Source: Paracentrotus lividus
Taxonomy: Eukaryota; Echinodermata; Echinoidea; Camarodonta; Echinidae
Assembly: GCA_940671915.1 (NCBI GenBank)
Contig: CALNVZ010003434.1
Coordinates: 13,863,683-13,927,682, forward strand
Direction: 5' to 3'
DNA: 64,000 nt
The position numbers and the translations under genes were made by a program. The stretch's first letter is position 1. Every line of letters begins with the position of its first letter. This document shows, piece by piece, positions 50,745-61,849 of the stretch. Below the pieces are notes generated by a model. That model saw nothing but the letters and a program-made list of their open reading frames with translations. It had not been told where the DNA came from and ran no database searches.

Positions 50745-51141
50745 GTATCTCACTTCGCGGAGCCGGATTTCAAACAGTTTTGAGACGGTTTTGAAACCAC
50801 TTTGAGACGGTTTTGAAATAGTTTTGAGACTGTTTTGAAACTTGACGTTTCATGAGTTTCGAGAATCTCAAAACAGTCTCAAAGTAGTCCCAAATCCGTT
50901 TCTGCGACGGAAAAAAGTATCGGAGAAGTCTCCGTGACGGAAAAAAGTAGAATTGTCTCCGCGACGGGGAAAAAAGTATCGGAGACGTCTCCTATACTTT
51001 TTTTTTCCGGAGACGTCTCAAATACTTTTTTTCCTTCACGGGAACAGATTTGGGACTACTTTGTGACGGTTTTGAGATTCCCGAATCTCATGAAACGTTG
51101 CGGAGACTCTGTGTCAAACGAGTCTCCGCGAAGAGAGATAC
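50745..51141. mobile_element. 397 bp multi-palindromic element (GAGACGG/GTCTCC motifs)
   Basis: The ends GTATCTCACTTCGCGGAG and CTCCGCGAAGAGAGATAC are inverted copies. Internal repeats TTTTGAGACGGTTTTGAAA, GGAGACGTCTCC and CGACGGAAAAAAGTA alternate in orientation. It ends 52 bp from an exon of gene C. Confidence 0.7.
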
Positions 51142-51192
51142 TGCCATTAACACAGACAAGAGTTTCATACAATTAAACCAACCAACAGTTAC

Positions 51193-54100
51193 CTGCGAAT
51201 AGACTCTCCTTTCCATTTTCCCGTAATCCGCAGCCTGCTTCACCTACGGGATGGCATGCATCTGGCACGCCTGGTTTAACAATAAACATACGAGAAATAT
51301 TTTTTTTTTACATCAAAATTAATTGTCCAATCATAGGCGGATTTTCTTATTATACTTTTAATGGCTCTGTCACTCGCAAACGCATAGCACGAAATTGTCT
51401 TGCGCTGGATGTACGTTACTCGTCCGTCGAACACCTGCCTCAACGATGTACATTCGTTGGATCTTTTAACATGTGCAACCTTTGTATACGTTTGGTGTGC
51501 ACACTGTCTCCAGTTTTCATCTAATTTCAATGCGCTGGCCTTGTGTAGATGTGACAATCGCATTAAGGATGTTTCTATCTTTGGGTAAAAGAAAAGAGGT
51601 ATTCAAGTGGCCTGTTATGAAAGACTGAACTAAAATATTTGTCATACAGATTGCATACATTGGTTGTTGCTTTGTCGGGGCAAATATCGGACAAACTTTC
51701 GGGTTGTTTGAAAAGGTATGCATAAGTTATTATAACTAAGAAAACCGGTTTATTACCTGTGTCATGATGATCGTCTGTTGTCCCACTTACTGGTTCTAAA
51801 AATGGGGGGAAAATGTAGGAAAAATGTCACGGCAACAAGGTTTTAACGACCACCCCTTCAAACTTAGAGAGCGGCAAATTGCCTTAATTTTATTGGGGGT
51901 GCCAATTTCCGAAATGATTAAGAGTGCCATATTGATTTTAAACTAAGGGGTGTCAATAAAAAAAAAATAAACCCGAGTCTAAGGGGAAAAATTGGTCTTA
52001 AAATTAGGAGGGCCCAAATTGACCTAAACTTAGTAGGGGCGCCATATTCAAGGGGACAAAGTTGACCTGAAATCAAATTGGCACCCATTTGGTCTCAGGG
52101 GCGCCAAATCGATCTTTAACTTTAAAAGCGCCACGTCGATCATACATGGAAGGAACGTGTTCCACCGTTTGTCGTGTAGATCACCAAACTCCCGTTTTCC
52201 CCCTTTTCAACCCCTAACCTGCCATCAAGGGATCTTGCCCCCTGTATCCTTGATACGACACTAGTATGTTCTCCATGAGGTTGAGAAAGTTTGAAATAGT
52301 TTCTCAATGATCAATGGAAGATTTAAAAAAAAACATTGAAATAGTCTATATTATTACGAACATCGCTGATAACCAAATGAGTCATTCGGAACCCGAGATT
52401 GTTAAGAGATCTGGGCCCCGTAACACAAAATGCAATGTGAGGCTATATTGACTTTAAAATATGTATTTACAAAGTTTATTACATGGTTAAGAGGATGTGA
52501 CTATGCAAGTTTTTATCTGCTCTTTAAATTCCTAGTATCATGTGAACAAATTCAAAATTGAAAAACACCATTTTTTCTGGTCCCATGTGTTACGAACGAA
52601 TTAATTATCATAAATCAAAAATGAATTTAGTTATTTCAATTATTGTATAAAATTTTGTTGAAGGTTCTCAGTACCTTTAAAAATATACGTAAGGATTGGG
52701 ATTTCAATTTAAAATTTATCAAAAATGCCTTTTGTTGTCTCTGAACATGCTGAATGTCCCGTTTGTTACATTGCAAAATAGCGTGGACTTGCCCTATGAA
52801 AGACTGAACTAAAAATATTTGTCATACAGATTGCATACATTGGTTGTTGCTTTGTCGGGGCAAATATCGGACAAACTTTCGGGTTGTTTGAAAAGGTATG
52901 CATAAGTTATTATAACTAAGAAAACCGGTTTATTACCTGTGTCATGATGATCGTCTGTTGTCCCCCTTACTGGTTCTAAAAATCGGGGGAAAATGTACGA
53001 AAAATGTCACGGCAACAAGGTTTTAATGACCACCCCTTCAAACTAAGAGAGCGCCAAATTGCCTTAATTTTATAGGGGGTGCCAATTTCCAAAATGATTA
53101 AGAGTGCCATATTGATTTCAAACTAAGGGGCGTCAATAAAAAAATAAACGCGAGTCTAAGGGGCGAAATTGGTCTTAAAATTAGGAGGGCAAATTGACCT
53201 AGAACTTAGGTGCGCCATATTCAAGGGGACAAAGTTGACCTGAAATCAAATTGGTACCCATTTGGTCTCAGGGGCGCCAAATCGATCTTCAACTTTGAAG
53301 GACTCATCCGGGTTGGAGTTTGCATTATAAGAAAAATAAAGTAAAATCGAAAAAGCACAACATTGAAAATTTCAGCAAAATCGGATAAGAAATAGCAAAG
53401 TTATGAATTTTCTTAGGTCATTGAATTTTTTAGAAAACAGTTCTTCAAATTGGCAAACTGATGATGTCTCAGTCCCCCTACTTTCTTTGTATTGTATTGT
53501 ATGAAATACCAATTATCAAGATTTTCTGCCCCAAGGACATAAAAACACGGATTAATTCTTGTGGAATGTTTAAGGTCACAAGTGCTTTTACTTATTTTAG
53601 TATGAGGGACAGATTTTCTGTATACGCAATATATGAAATAATGAGATAAATAGGATTTCATATAATAAAATACACAAGAAGTAGGGGGACTGTGACATCA
53701 TCAGTTTGCTCATTTGAATATTCAAATATTCAAATGAGACAATGAGACAATTGCCAAGAACTGTTCTACAAAAAAATCAAGACCTAAAAAAATGCATAAC
53801 TTTGTTATTTTTCATCCGATTTTGATGAAATTTTCTGTGTTGTGCTTGATGAATTTTACTACTATTTCAGCCCGGACTCCTCCTTTAAAAGCGCCACGTC
53901 GATCATACATGGAAGGAACGTGTTCCACCGTTTATCCTGTAGATCACCAACCTCCCGTTTCCCCCCCTTTTCAACCCCTAACCTGCCATCAAGGGACCTT
54001 GCCCCCTGCATCCTTGATACGACACTACTATGTTCTCCATGAGGTTGAGAAAGTTTGAAATAGTTTGATAACTGGAAGATTTTAAAAAAACATTGAAATA

Positions 54101-55335
54101 GTCTATATTATTACGAACATCGCTGATAAGCAAATGAGTCATTCGGAACCCGAGATTGTTAAGAGATCTGGGCCCCGTAACACAAAATGCAATGGTCAAT
54201 CAAAAGCCTTTTGCATGAGCTTCCTTTATTCTTCTTCTTGTTTAGAGATGAATGAACCATATTTCTTTCAAATTTGAAATTGATCTTGAACCTTTGTGTT
54301 ACAGCTACAAAACTGACTGTCGGCGCTTTTAAACACAGTCAAAAGATTAATCTATTCTAATTTTATAGGGGAACCCACTTATGAGTGTACAGGCTACTGA
54401 GATTGATCTTAACTGTGCGTTACACATGATACACGTGACGTCACAGGTACTTCAGCAGACGTATAATAGCAAATAACCTTTATACCTACCTGTTACATCC
54501 ATGACATCGCGGGGGTCCTCATGCCATCTTCCAGGACTTCCACGTCTTCCACTTGGTACTATAAAACGTACATGTAAAGACAATAACCAATAACTATGGA
54601 GATATCCCTAAAATAACGCAGACGAATATTTGAGTGTGCTGTCAAGATGAGACGTAGACATGGTGAAGCACATGTAAAACCCTAAATTAAATATGGATCA
54701 TGTTTGTGGTATAATTTGGTAAGTGTTTGCCGTAAACTGCACAATTATGATGCCATGTTCTCTTGTCTCTTATTTGAAATTTGGGATAAACAGACCAGCA
54801 CTCTGTACCAACAGACTAACAGAAAACTGATTAATATTATTTTTTTCGTTTCTGCCGAACTTCCTTCAGGCAAGAAACAAATGTCAGAGCACTAAACGTT
54901 TATACAATACAATATTATTATAATTATCTATATAAGGTGTTTTAGCCGTGCAATATTATGGCATATTCAATGTTAGTACTTCTTTTCACTGTTTATGCAT
55001 TCTAAATAATGGTCATAGATAATAATAATAATAATAATAATAATAATATGTAGGTGTGTTCTTCATGGGAAAAGAGAATATTCCACAACTTCGATTCGTG
55101 CAATATTGGCCCTAACGAGTGGAATATTTATGGTATCATTCTGAGCAATATAATACCTAATATGATAACAATATTATATAACAGGAAGTCTAGGCAATTT
55201 TTTTGACGAAGTCATACCCGGCCGGCGGCGTGCTTCACTGACTACCGACCCAGAGATCTTGGAACTCGTAGTAGTTTGGTAGAAATGGACGACTAGGAAC
55301 ACGACAAGAAAAATGACGGATAAAGCTGACTTCAT
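51193..55335 (-). CDS. Putative secreted-peptide gene C (minus strand, incomplete model)
   Basis: I do not recognise this gene. Exon 1 (55335-55218) encodes MKSALSVIFLVVFLVVHFYQ, a signal peptide, then TTTSSKISGS and VVSEARRRP, ending in phase 1 at CCGG|GTATGA. Exon 2 (54558-54490, 69 nt, phase 1-1) encodes VPSGRRGSPGRWHEDPRD. Exon 3 exists twice (52975-52937 and 51795-51757, 39 nt each, phase 1-1) and encodes EPVRGTTDDHHDT or the Ser form. A candidate exon 4 (51270-51193, 78 nt, phase 1-1) adds two cysteines. In another frame exon 4 reads ADYGKMERR, reminiscent of NDYYGKEKE in gene B, so it may be frameshifted. No terminal exon was found. The design of signal exon plus tiny phase-1 exons matches genes A and B although the residues differ. 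Cleavage at RR sites is plausible. Function is unknown. Confidence 0.5.
51616..52437. repeat. Tandem duplication, copy 1 (carries gene C exon 3b)
   Basis: The block runs from TATGAAAGACTGAACTAAAA to CCCGTAACACAAAATGCAAT and repeats at 52795-54195, about 1.2 kb away. It contains one gene C exon 3, a GGGGCGCCAAAT array and GTTCCACCGTTT. Similarity is very high apart from the insertion in copy 2. Confidence 0.9.
52795..54195. repeat. Tandem duplication, copy 2 (carries gene C exon 3a)
   Basis: Same content as 51616-52437 plus a 592 bp foldback insertion at 53297-53888. Copy 1 keeps the uninterrupted site (CAACTTT/TAACTTT followed by AAAAGCGCC), so the insertion came after the duplication. Confidence 0.9.
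53297..53888. mobile_element. 592 bp foldback element
   Basis: The ends GAAGGACTCATCCGGGTTG and CAGCCCGGACTCCTCCTTT are imperfect inverted copies. Long arms follow (ATTTCAGCAAAATCGGATAA against TTATTTTTCATCCGATTTTG; GATGATGTCTCAGTCCCCC against GGGGGACTGTGACATCATC). Precise absence from the other tandem copy defines its borders. Confidence 0.85.
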
Positions 55336-56760
55336 CTTCGTATCCTATATCAACTTAAAGTTGCAAAGAGCTCAATAGTTTGACGGTGTTTGTAGCTTGA
55401 GTTCAGCTCTCGGAAAGCGTCGACGTAATGTGACTGTTGCAAGTTGTGATTTTATTTCTATTTATCATGTTTTTTTGTTTTTTTTTTCGTTTTTGTAGTA
55501 TTCTTTATTGTTCATTCAAAATATTACAGAAAATAACATTTACGGTTTATGGTTGCAACAATATCATAGGCCTACCTGTATATCGTATCTCGATTAACCT
55601 ATTTTCTATTACAATCTTTTTGGGTGGAATGTCACAATTATATCATATTTATTCTGATCAGTTAGATTTTTAATTATCAAGTTCTAAATGTCTATCGAGC
55701 CATATCTGTTCTTTGCATTTATATCACCTGTTTAATGATGTTGCGTGACAAGAAAATAATTGGTTTATATGATTCATTAGCTATAATCGAGCGTAAAATA
55801 CCATCTAGCCTTGAATTTTGTAATTCAATATTACGTGAAATTTATGGCCATGTGAATTATGGTGTCATACATTACACATTTATTTTTGTGTTTTTCCTCC
55901 AAAGGATCGACCCGCAACTTTTCTTAAATATAATTAATTGTGGAGGTGTCGCATGATCATGGTAGGTAAATCTGAAATTATGTAAAAAGCTACGCGCAAA
56001 TATCATTTTCCATTAAAAGTAAATTTGGAATGATCAATCATCTAACGAATTTATTTTACGGTTTCAAAACAAATTGTTACTGGTTTGAGAGTGGAAAGAC
56101 ACTGCACTAAAAGTATTGTCGTGACTTTTTATTGTTTAGGTATTCAAAAGAAAATCTTTTGACCCATATCCGTATTCAAGAGTATTGTTTAAAAATGATA
56201 TTGTATTTCATCGTTCATCATGCTACATATTGTATTTCAAATATCGATGAAAAAAAAAGAAAGAAAAAGAAAAGACATTTTATTTCCTTGTTTATCATGG
56301 TACATTTATTGTATTTTGGATGTCGATGAAAAAGAAGAAGAAGAAAAAAAAAATCAGATGCACTTTTTAGCTTGTATCTGACTATCGTCACTGTATTACA
56401 ACTTGTGTCCCTTTTAATTTTAACTCCGCTCTGACAAGCTATTATTCATCAGGACCTTTATTCATCGTATTGATACGCTGGATTATCAAGTTAAACAAAC
56501 AAATCTTAAAGGGGATATCAACCCTGGAATTTAATTTGAAAAGAAAAATGAAAAGCGAAAGAAAAAAATGGTTATGAATAGTTATGAATACTCAGGTAAT
56601 TAATGTTGTGAATTTTTGACGTCATTAGCGAGTCACTCTCAAATATGTAGAAGTAATTTGTAGCATACATGCAATAAATCTGTCTTTTTCTTGGTTCTTG
56701 ATGAATGAATATGTCTTTTGTAATGATACATTTACCGGCCATTTGAAAAGACGCATTAAC
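55336..56760. other. Upstream DNA of gene C, no gene seen
   Basis: AT-rich DNA in which I find no coding exon. The promoter of gene C should lie at its left edge, but no convincing TATA box is at a fixed distance. Confidence 0.4.
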
Positions 56761-56763
56761 TTA

Positions 56764-57721
56764 GGGTACATGCAGGTAATATGGGCCTCTAAGCTCATTT
56801 GCCTAATTTGCCTAAAATTACAAAATGACACACAGTCTAATCTTTGTTTATATGAATCAATAACTACTGCTCTAACTTTTATTGTGGAGAAAAACAATTA
56901 TCACCAACCCCCTGTCTGCAATTACCTGCATGTGCAGGTAATATGGGCACATGTATTTAATGTATGTTTTAAAAACTACAATGACTCCACCATCTGTGGA
57001 ATTTGCTTAAAATGTTGGAAATCATTAACTTTAAGATATCATTTGAAATTATATAAGACCATTCAGTAAATACTTTGACTATGTATCTGATTGTTTTGTA
57101 TTTTGTATATTATTTCTTTTTTTAAAAGTATTATTTAAAAATTATTTTCATTATACAAGTCAATATAGTCCTACAATAAGTTATTTATTTTCATTATATA
57201 CTGTGAATATACCCCCAAAAATCGTAGCAAAGAGATTGATGCCTCATTCCAATACTAAGAACCAGAATCATTTCCGCCATTTTGGATGGCCCATAATACC
57301 TGCACTAATGTTGCTGTGTCAGGCAAGCATTCAATGCCACATTGCACCCCTTCACTACGACAAATTGACCTGTACACGCTAGTATGACAGGTGAGTATGA
57401 TCAACATGAAACTATAAGCTTACTATACAAACAAATAGGTTACCCCTTCAAACAATCTGTCACCATCACATTTTGTGAAATATCAAATTTTACGTCAGGG
57501 TAAAAAAATGCCGTAAATTTTACCTCCCTTGCTGGTTTTCAGCAATTTTCTCGGAGAAATTTCACCATCAGATGCTCTCACGACGATAGATTTTCGTATA
57601 CAGTTCATATGAACAACATTATGGTACTCACACCGGTCACCGGTCTTCGATCGACGGTCACTTCATGATTTGCTTCAGGTGGCCAATATTACTTGCTGGC
57701 CCATATTACCTGCATGTACCC
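56764..57721. mobile_element. 958 bp TIR element, GGGTACATGCAGGTAATATGG ends
   Basis: GGGTACATGCAGGTAATATG at 56764 is exactly complementary to the right end (57702-57721), with a TA on both flanks. Internal copies of GCAGGTAATATGGGC (near 56934) and GCCCATAATACCTGCA (near 57289) repeat the end motif. It has no recognised coding sequence. Confidence 0.85.
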
Positions 57722-57944
57722 TATATATCGAATACACGGGTGAATAATGTCACACTTCATTTCGTGCTGTTATTTCACATAATCTCATGTTTCATCAGCC
57801 ATTGATATCTGACAACAACACTGGAAAATAAACATTCGAACGTATTCGGTATAAAAGTTGCTTTGCAACTCTGGAAATTGAAAAGTTGAAGAGTATCGTA
57901 TTAAATAATAACAAAATAAAAGTAAAATAATAATTTGGTGTGTA

Positions 57945-58797
57945 GGGGAGACCGGGTATGGAAGTTACACGGGTCAGTTGTTACAGTTCTCAGTGTGCTA
58001 AGATGGAACAAGAGAGGATGTGCTAACTGGCATCTATATACAGCCTACACATAGCTTTGATGAACTGCCGGTCGTGAGGTTTCTCCGTTGTTTTATTAAA
58101 ACGTAAATCAACAAAAACCATTTTTTTACAGTTCAAAGTAAATTTTTTACAAAAATTGAAATTTGTAATAGCTCTTACAACTGAAGGCACATGATAATAG
58201 TCTGGTATTGTAAATATAGTACATGTATGTCACTAATATACCCCCTAGCCATGCCCTGTAATTCTGCCTAATGACTGTGCTACAGTTGATTTCTGTGTGT
58301 AAAATCACCAATGGGGTAGGTTGTTACAACAACCTACCCCATGTTTACCCCAATTACATTACATATGTAAAATTACATTTTGTCTCAATTTTCAGGTGTT
58401 AATATTTTTATTTTTCTATTATTACTTTTGTCTATTCTAGAGCTCTACTTGATCTACTGTTAACGATGTCAAGAAACTGGAAAGTTGAAATTAAAGTATG
58501 GTAGGCCTATAAGAGATTTACACATTGTCAACTTACCCCGTATGTTTACATATTGTAACAATTGACCCCGTATGGTGTAACAACCTACCCCGTATATGGG
58601 GTAGGTTGTTACAAAAAAATGTCTTCACTAATTAAGCTGTAGTTAATTAGTGTTTACATGTTTTCAAGTTTTATATGCCTCAGGTTTTAGCCAAAATAAT
58701 AGGCTAACTACAGACCCAATATGGAGTGCGTGAGTTTTTTCATTAGAATTATCTGGCCCAAAATGTGAATTTTGTAACGTCCATACCCGGTCTCCCC
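57945..58797. mobile_element. 853 bp TIR element, GGGGAGACCGGGTATGGA ends
   Basis: GGGGAGACCGGGTATGGA and its exact complement TCCATACCCGGTCTCCCC bound the element, with TA on both flanks (57943-57944 and 58798-58799). Two strong internal palindromes (58314-58343 and 58576-58613), both built of GGGGTAGGTTGTTACA, repeat a subterminal motif. It lies 220 bp from the previous TA-flanked element. Confidence 0.9.
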
Positions 58798-59011
58798 TAC
58801 CTTCTCTCCATTGCAACAGGGATTCCACACGTGAAGTTGTGCTGAACACAAATTATGGTGCAAATCGATGACCCGTGGAACAGAGGATGACGAGTTGACT
58901 TTTATCGAGTAGGAAATTTCCCGGGGAAGTAAACTCCAAGGGGTAAGTTGTTATTTATGTAAAATACATCACACTACCTAATCTAAGACTTTACACTTGT
59001 ATTTGTGAGTG

Positions 59012-59019
59012 TGTTTGTT

Positions 59020-59051
<32 letters not shown>

Positions 59052-59070
59052 AGTGTGGGGGGGGGGGCTA
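59012..59070. repeat. (GT)n microsatellite with G-run
   Basis: A GT repeat ends in about 10 G. Confidence 0.9.
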
Positions 59071-59289
59071 TACCATTACAGTAAAATGGTAAGACATAAT
59101 ATTTCTGTGGATACCCTTTGGCTTTTGGAATCGAGGACTTCCTCAATATCTGATGTCCTCGGTATCAATGTCATATCCTGAAAGTGTGTTATGTGCCCTC
59201 ACACAAAGACGTTACGATTAATAAAAAAAAAAGAAAATAAATAAAAAGTTCCGATTGATTTTTTTTCTTGGTGCTCCAAATTTGATGAT

Positions 59290-59345
59290 CTCAATCCTAA
59301 CCCTAGCCCTAACCCTAATCTTAATCAAATCCTCATCCTAACCCA
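59290..59345. repeat. Degenerate CCCTAA-like repeat
   Basis: CCTAACCCTAGCCCTAACCC continues as CTAATCTTAATC and CATCCTAACCC, a decayed telomere-type array. Confidence 0.55.
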
Positions 59346-59639
59346 TGAATGTACCTACGTTACAAATTACCAATTATATAATTTCTTTCCACTTCACTCA
59401 CTCCAGTAGAAGATGAAGGGAGGGGGTAACAGACATAGGCTAGTGCCCTAATTTTGTGGAAAACCAATCACCGATTATAAATATTAATATCAGAAATTTG
59501 ACTGCACCTCCTTTTTTTTCAAAAAGTTGACTGCTGACTGTCAACACCCTACACACTGAAAATTCCAGAGTCGCCTCTGTTCTCTGTATACGGGGTGTAT
59601 CGAAAAATAGGAAATCCACGTCTGATTATTAGTAATTTC

Positions 59640-60400
59640 AACAAAAAAAAAAATTTCAGTAGTGATTATGAAATTTATACCGCTGAAAAGTGCAACTCAA
59701 TATCACTTTAATGATACCTCTCTCTGCTCACCAATATCAAGTACCACAGAACCCCATTGATCTGCAAATTGTCTCGCGAAATTGTGATTGTTTCACTTTC
59801 ATGCTGCTTGAGATTAGTTGTTTGAATGTGCCTAAATATGATTAGCATTTCTAAGTAAAGCATTCAAGTGACTTTCAATAAATGATTTTGACATGTTTGA
59901 TAAATGGGTTGGAAAGGTCTACTTATTTAGTCCATCAATCTTACCGTCCAGCACGGAGAGCCTTCAGTTCACCGTGGATAAAATGTAAGAAGCATGACAG
60001 TGCACCACTCACAATATTCATGATCTTGCGAGATATTTTCAGAACAATGGGTTTTAGTGATGCGCGACATTGGTGAGCTGAAAGAGGTATCATTATTTTA
60101 AAGGATGATGTGTTGTACTTTCCAGTGATATAAACGTCATGGTCACCACTGTATTATTTTTGAAATTTTTGATGAACAAACTTGGGTTTCCATTTTAGGC
60201 TCATTGAAACAACCCACCTCAATGAGTGTGAAAGTGAACCACTCACAATTTTGCGAGACATTTTCAAAACAGTGGGGTTCAACCGTTCAGTGATGCGTGA
60301 CATTGGTGAGCTGAGAGAGGTAGCAGAGTTGCACTTTCAAGTGATATAAACATGATAATCACCATCGTAATTTTTAAAGTATTGATGATCAAACTTGGTT
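59640..60400. repeat. Element with three 'GACATTGGTGAGCTGARAGAGG' blocks, one inverted
   Basis: Two direct copies of a roughly 230 bp unit (CACTCACAAT..TTGCGAGA..ATTGGTGAGCTGA..AAAGTGATATAAAC) start near 60005 and 60238. An inverted copy lies at about 59660-59800. This gives a foldback with a duplicated right arm. Confidence 0.6.
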
Positions 60401-61158
60401 TCTTTTTAAACACCCCTTTTCGCTCTATTTATTCTTTTTTATTCTCAAGGCCCTCATTTTCACTATAGATAATCAGGGGCCGCGAGGCTGAGGGGGGGGG
60501 GGTCAGTTCACTTTCTTCATTAAACGTGTACAAAACGTGTTGAAATATGATTATCAAATCCAGGGGGTGCCTGATCAGTATCCCTAAGAAAATTTAGTAG
60601 GCAATGCACTATTTTCAATTGTAAAATAATAGTTCAGTTTTCATCCATCATTTAGGTTATTTTGATAATTGATGTCTTTTTGAAAAAATACAGGCCCTCC
60701 ATATAATTGAAACAGTCGCAGCTCACACGCCATATGATTACTATTAGTTATTTTTTTATATCATCAATATGGTGAAAATTATTTCATTTCAAGAACCATT
60801 TAATATTTCTAACCAGATGTTCTCATATTATTTTTCCCCAGTGACTTATGATAGAAGGGGGATTAAAAGTGTTGTATTGTTTATCATATTAGTAAAATTC
60901 TGATAAATGCGTTACCAAATTAACCATGAAAGTGCATACCCATTGCATCGATTAATCTTCATCTGAACATTATTTAAACAAACAGGTTATAAAGCTCTAC
61001 AGAAACGTTAAAATTCATGTATAGAATTTAGTCAATTTATTATAAAATTCATGTATAGAATTTAGTCTATTTATTATTAAATTCATATGCAAAAAAAATT
61101 TAAGACATTTTGTTTAACGACAAACATCGAAAGCCGATAAAATATGACCTGAAAATCT

Positions 61159-61166
61159 TATAAATA
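61159..61166 (+). promoter_or_regulatory. TATA box of gene D
   Basis: TATAAATA at the same place as in gene B, 126 bp before the ATG. Confidence 0.6.
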
Positions 61167-61291
61167 AGATGATTTTACACCTCGGTCACTAAAGCGACAA
61201 GCTATCTCAACGATACCAACTAATGTTTGGTCTCAACTCTTAAGTTCTGAAGACACACACCATCTCAGGTCTTGGTATCTTAGAATAAGAA

Positions 61292-61418
61292 ATGGAGACT
61301 AAATCATCTGCCATCATTTTATTCCTCGTCTTGGTCTTCAATAGCTACCAAGTTACTCGTGGACGTAAGATCTTTGCGCCTGGTGAAGGTGAGGATGAGA
61401 AGGCCTCCGTCAGTCTAG
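61292..61418 (+). CDS. First exon of secreted-peptide gene D (duplicate of gene B)
   Basis: It encodes METKSSAIILFLVLVFNSYQ, a signal peptide, then VTRGRKIFAP and an acidic tail (GEGEDEKASVSL). It ends CTAG|GTAGGT in phase 1. Two other GT sites in the tail (after 61382 and 61388) would also leave phase 1, so the tail may be alternatively included. In gene B the corresponding tail carries an in-frame TGA, which forces use of the upstream donor. No downstream exon was found up to the window end. A shared intron segment at 61725-62670 shows that more of gene B was copied, so the rest of gene D may lie beyond 64,000 or be lost. Confidence 0.55.
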
Positions 61419-61522
61419 GTAGGTTGTGACCAGGTAATCATATTCACTCTGCGTAATTTCCTAGTCACAACCGGTCGTCATCAACCCGCTGTCTGCGTAT
61501 GTCGGGCACCTGCCAACCTTGC

Positions 61523-61700
61523 AGGTAAAAACACAGTGTCCCACAGTGTGAGCACAATGTTAACACACTGTAACACAGTGTGGTCACATTGCGCCGTACT
61601 TTTTCCAATACCGACACTGTGAAATTGCATGGGCCAAATTCACACAGTCGTCACATTGTGAAGGACTCGGACACTGTGTTCATATTAAAGAAATTTTAGG
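61523..61700. repeat. 'ACACAGTGT' palindromic repeat block
   Basis: ACAGTGTCCCACAGTGTGAG, TAACACACTGTAACACAGTG and ACACTGTG recur in both orientations through the block, giving many small hairpins. It resembles a small DNA element. Confidence 0.5.
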
Positions 61701-61849
61701 AAATCAATCTGAAATCATAGTTCTCAAAAAGTAGCCCGATTGCGATTTTGCAACAGACCAAAACTCATTTTGAGAAAAAAAACTAATTTATCTAATGCGT
61801 GATGGTAGATTTCATTTTTATGTGTGCAAAATAGTTGTTTATAGAGGGC

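Larger units (their letters stand above)
47826..51192. other. Repeat-filled stretch with no gene located
   Basis: This holds the CA microsatellite, the GGTGTTA element with a nested hairpin, the telomere-type hairpin and a multi-palindrome. The terminal exon of minus-strand gene C should lie in this direction, but I could not identify it. Confidence 0.5.
60539..61434 (+). repeat. Promoter and first-exon duplication, copy 2 (gene D)
   Basis: Direct copy of 38997-39905, 21.5 kb away. Indels and substitutions are spread over the whole block. The coding part is well kept. Confidence 0.9.

Noticed and set aside
56698-57069. 123 aa plus-strand frame as a possible gene
   Set aside because: It overlaps a TIR element that has terminal inverted repeats and a TA duplication, and shows no recognisable motif.
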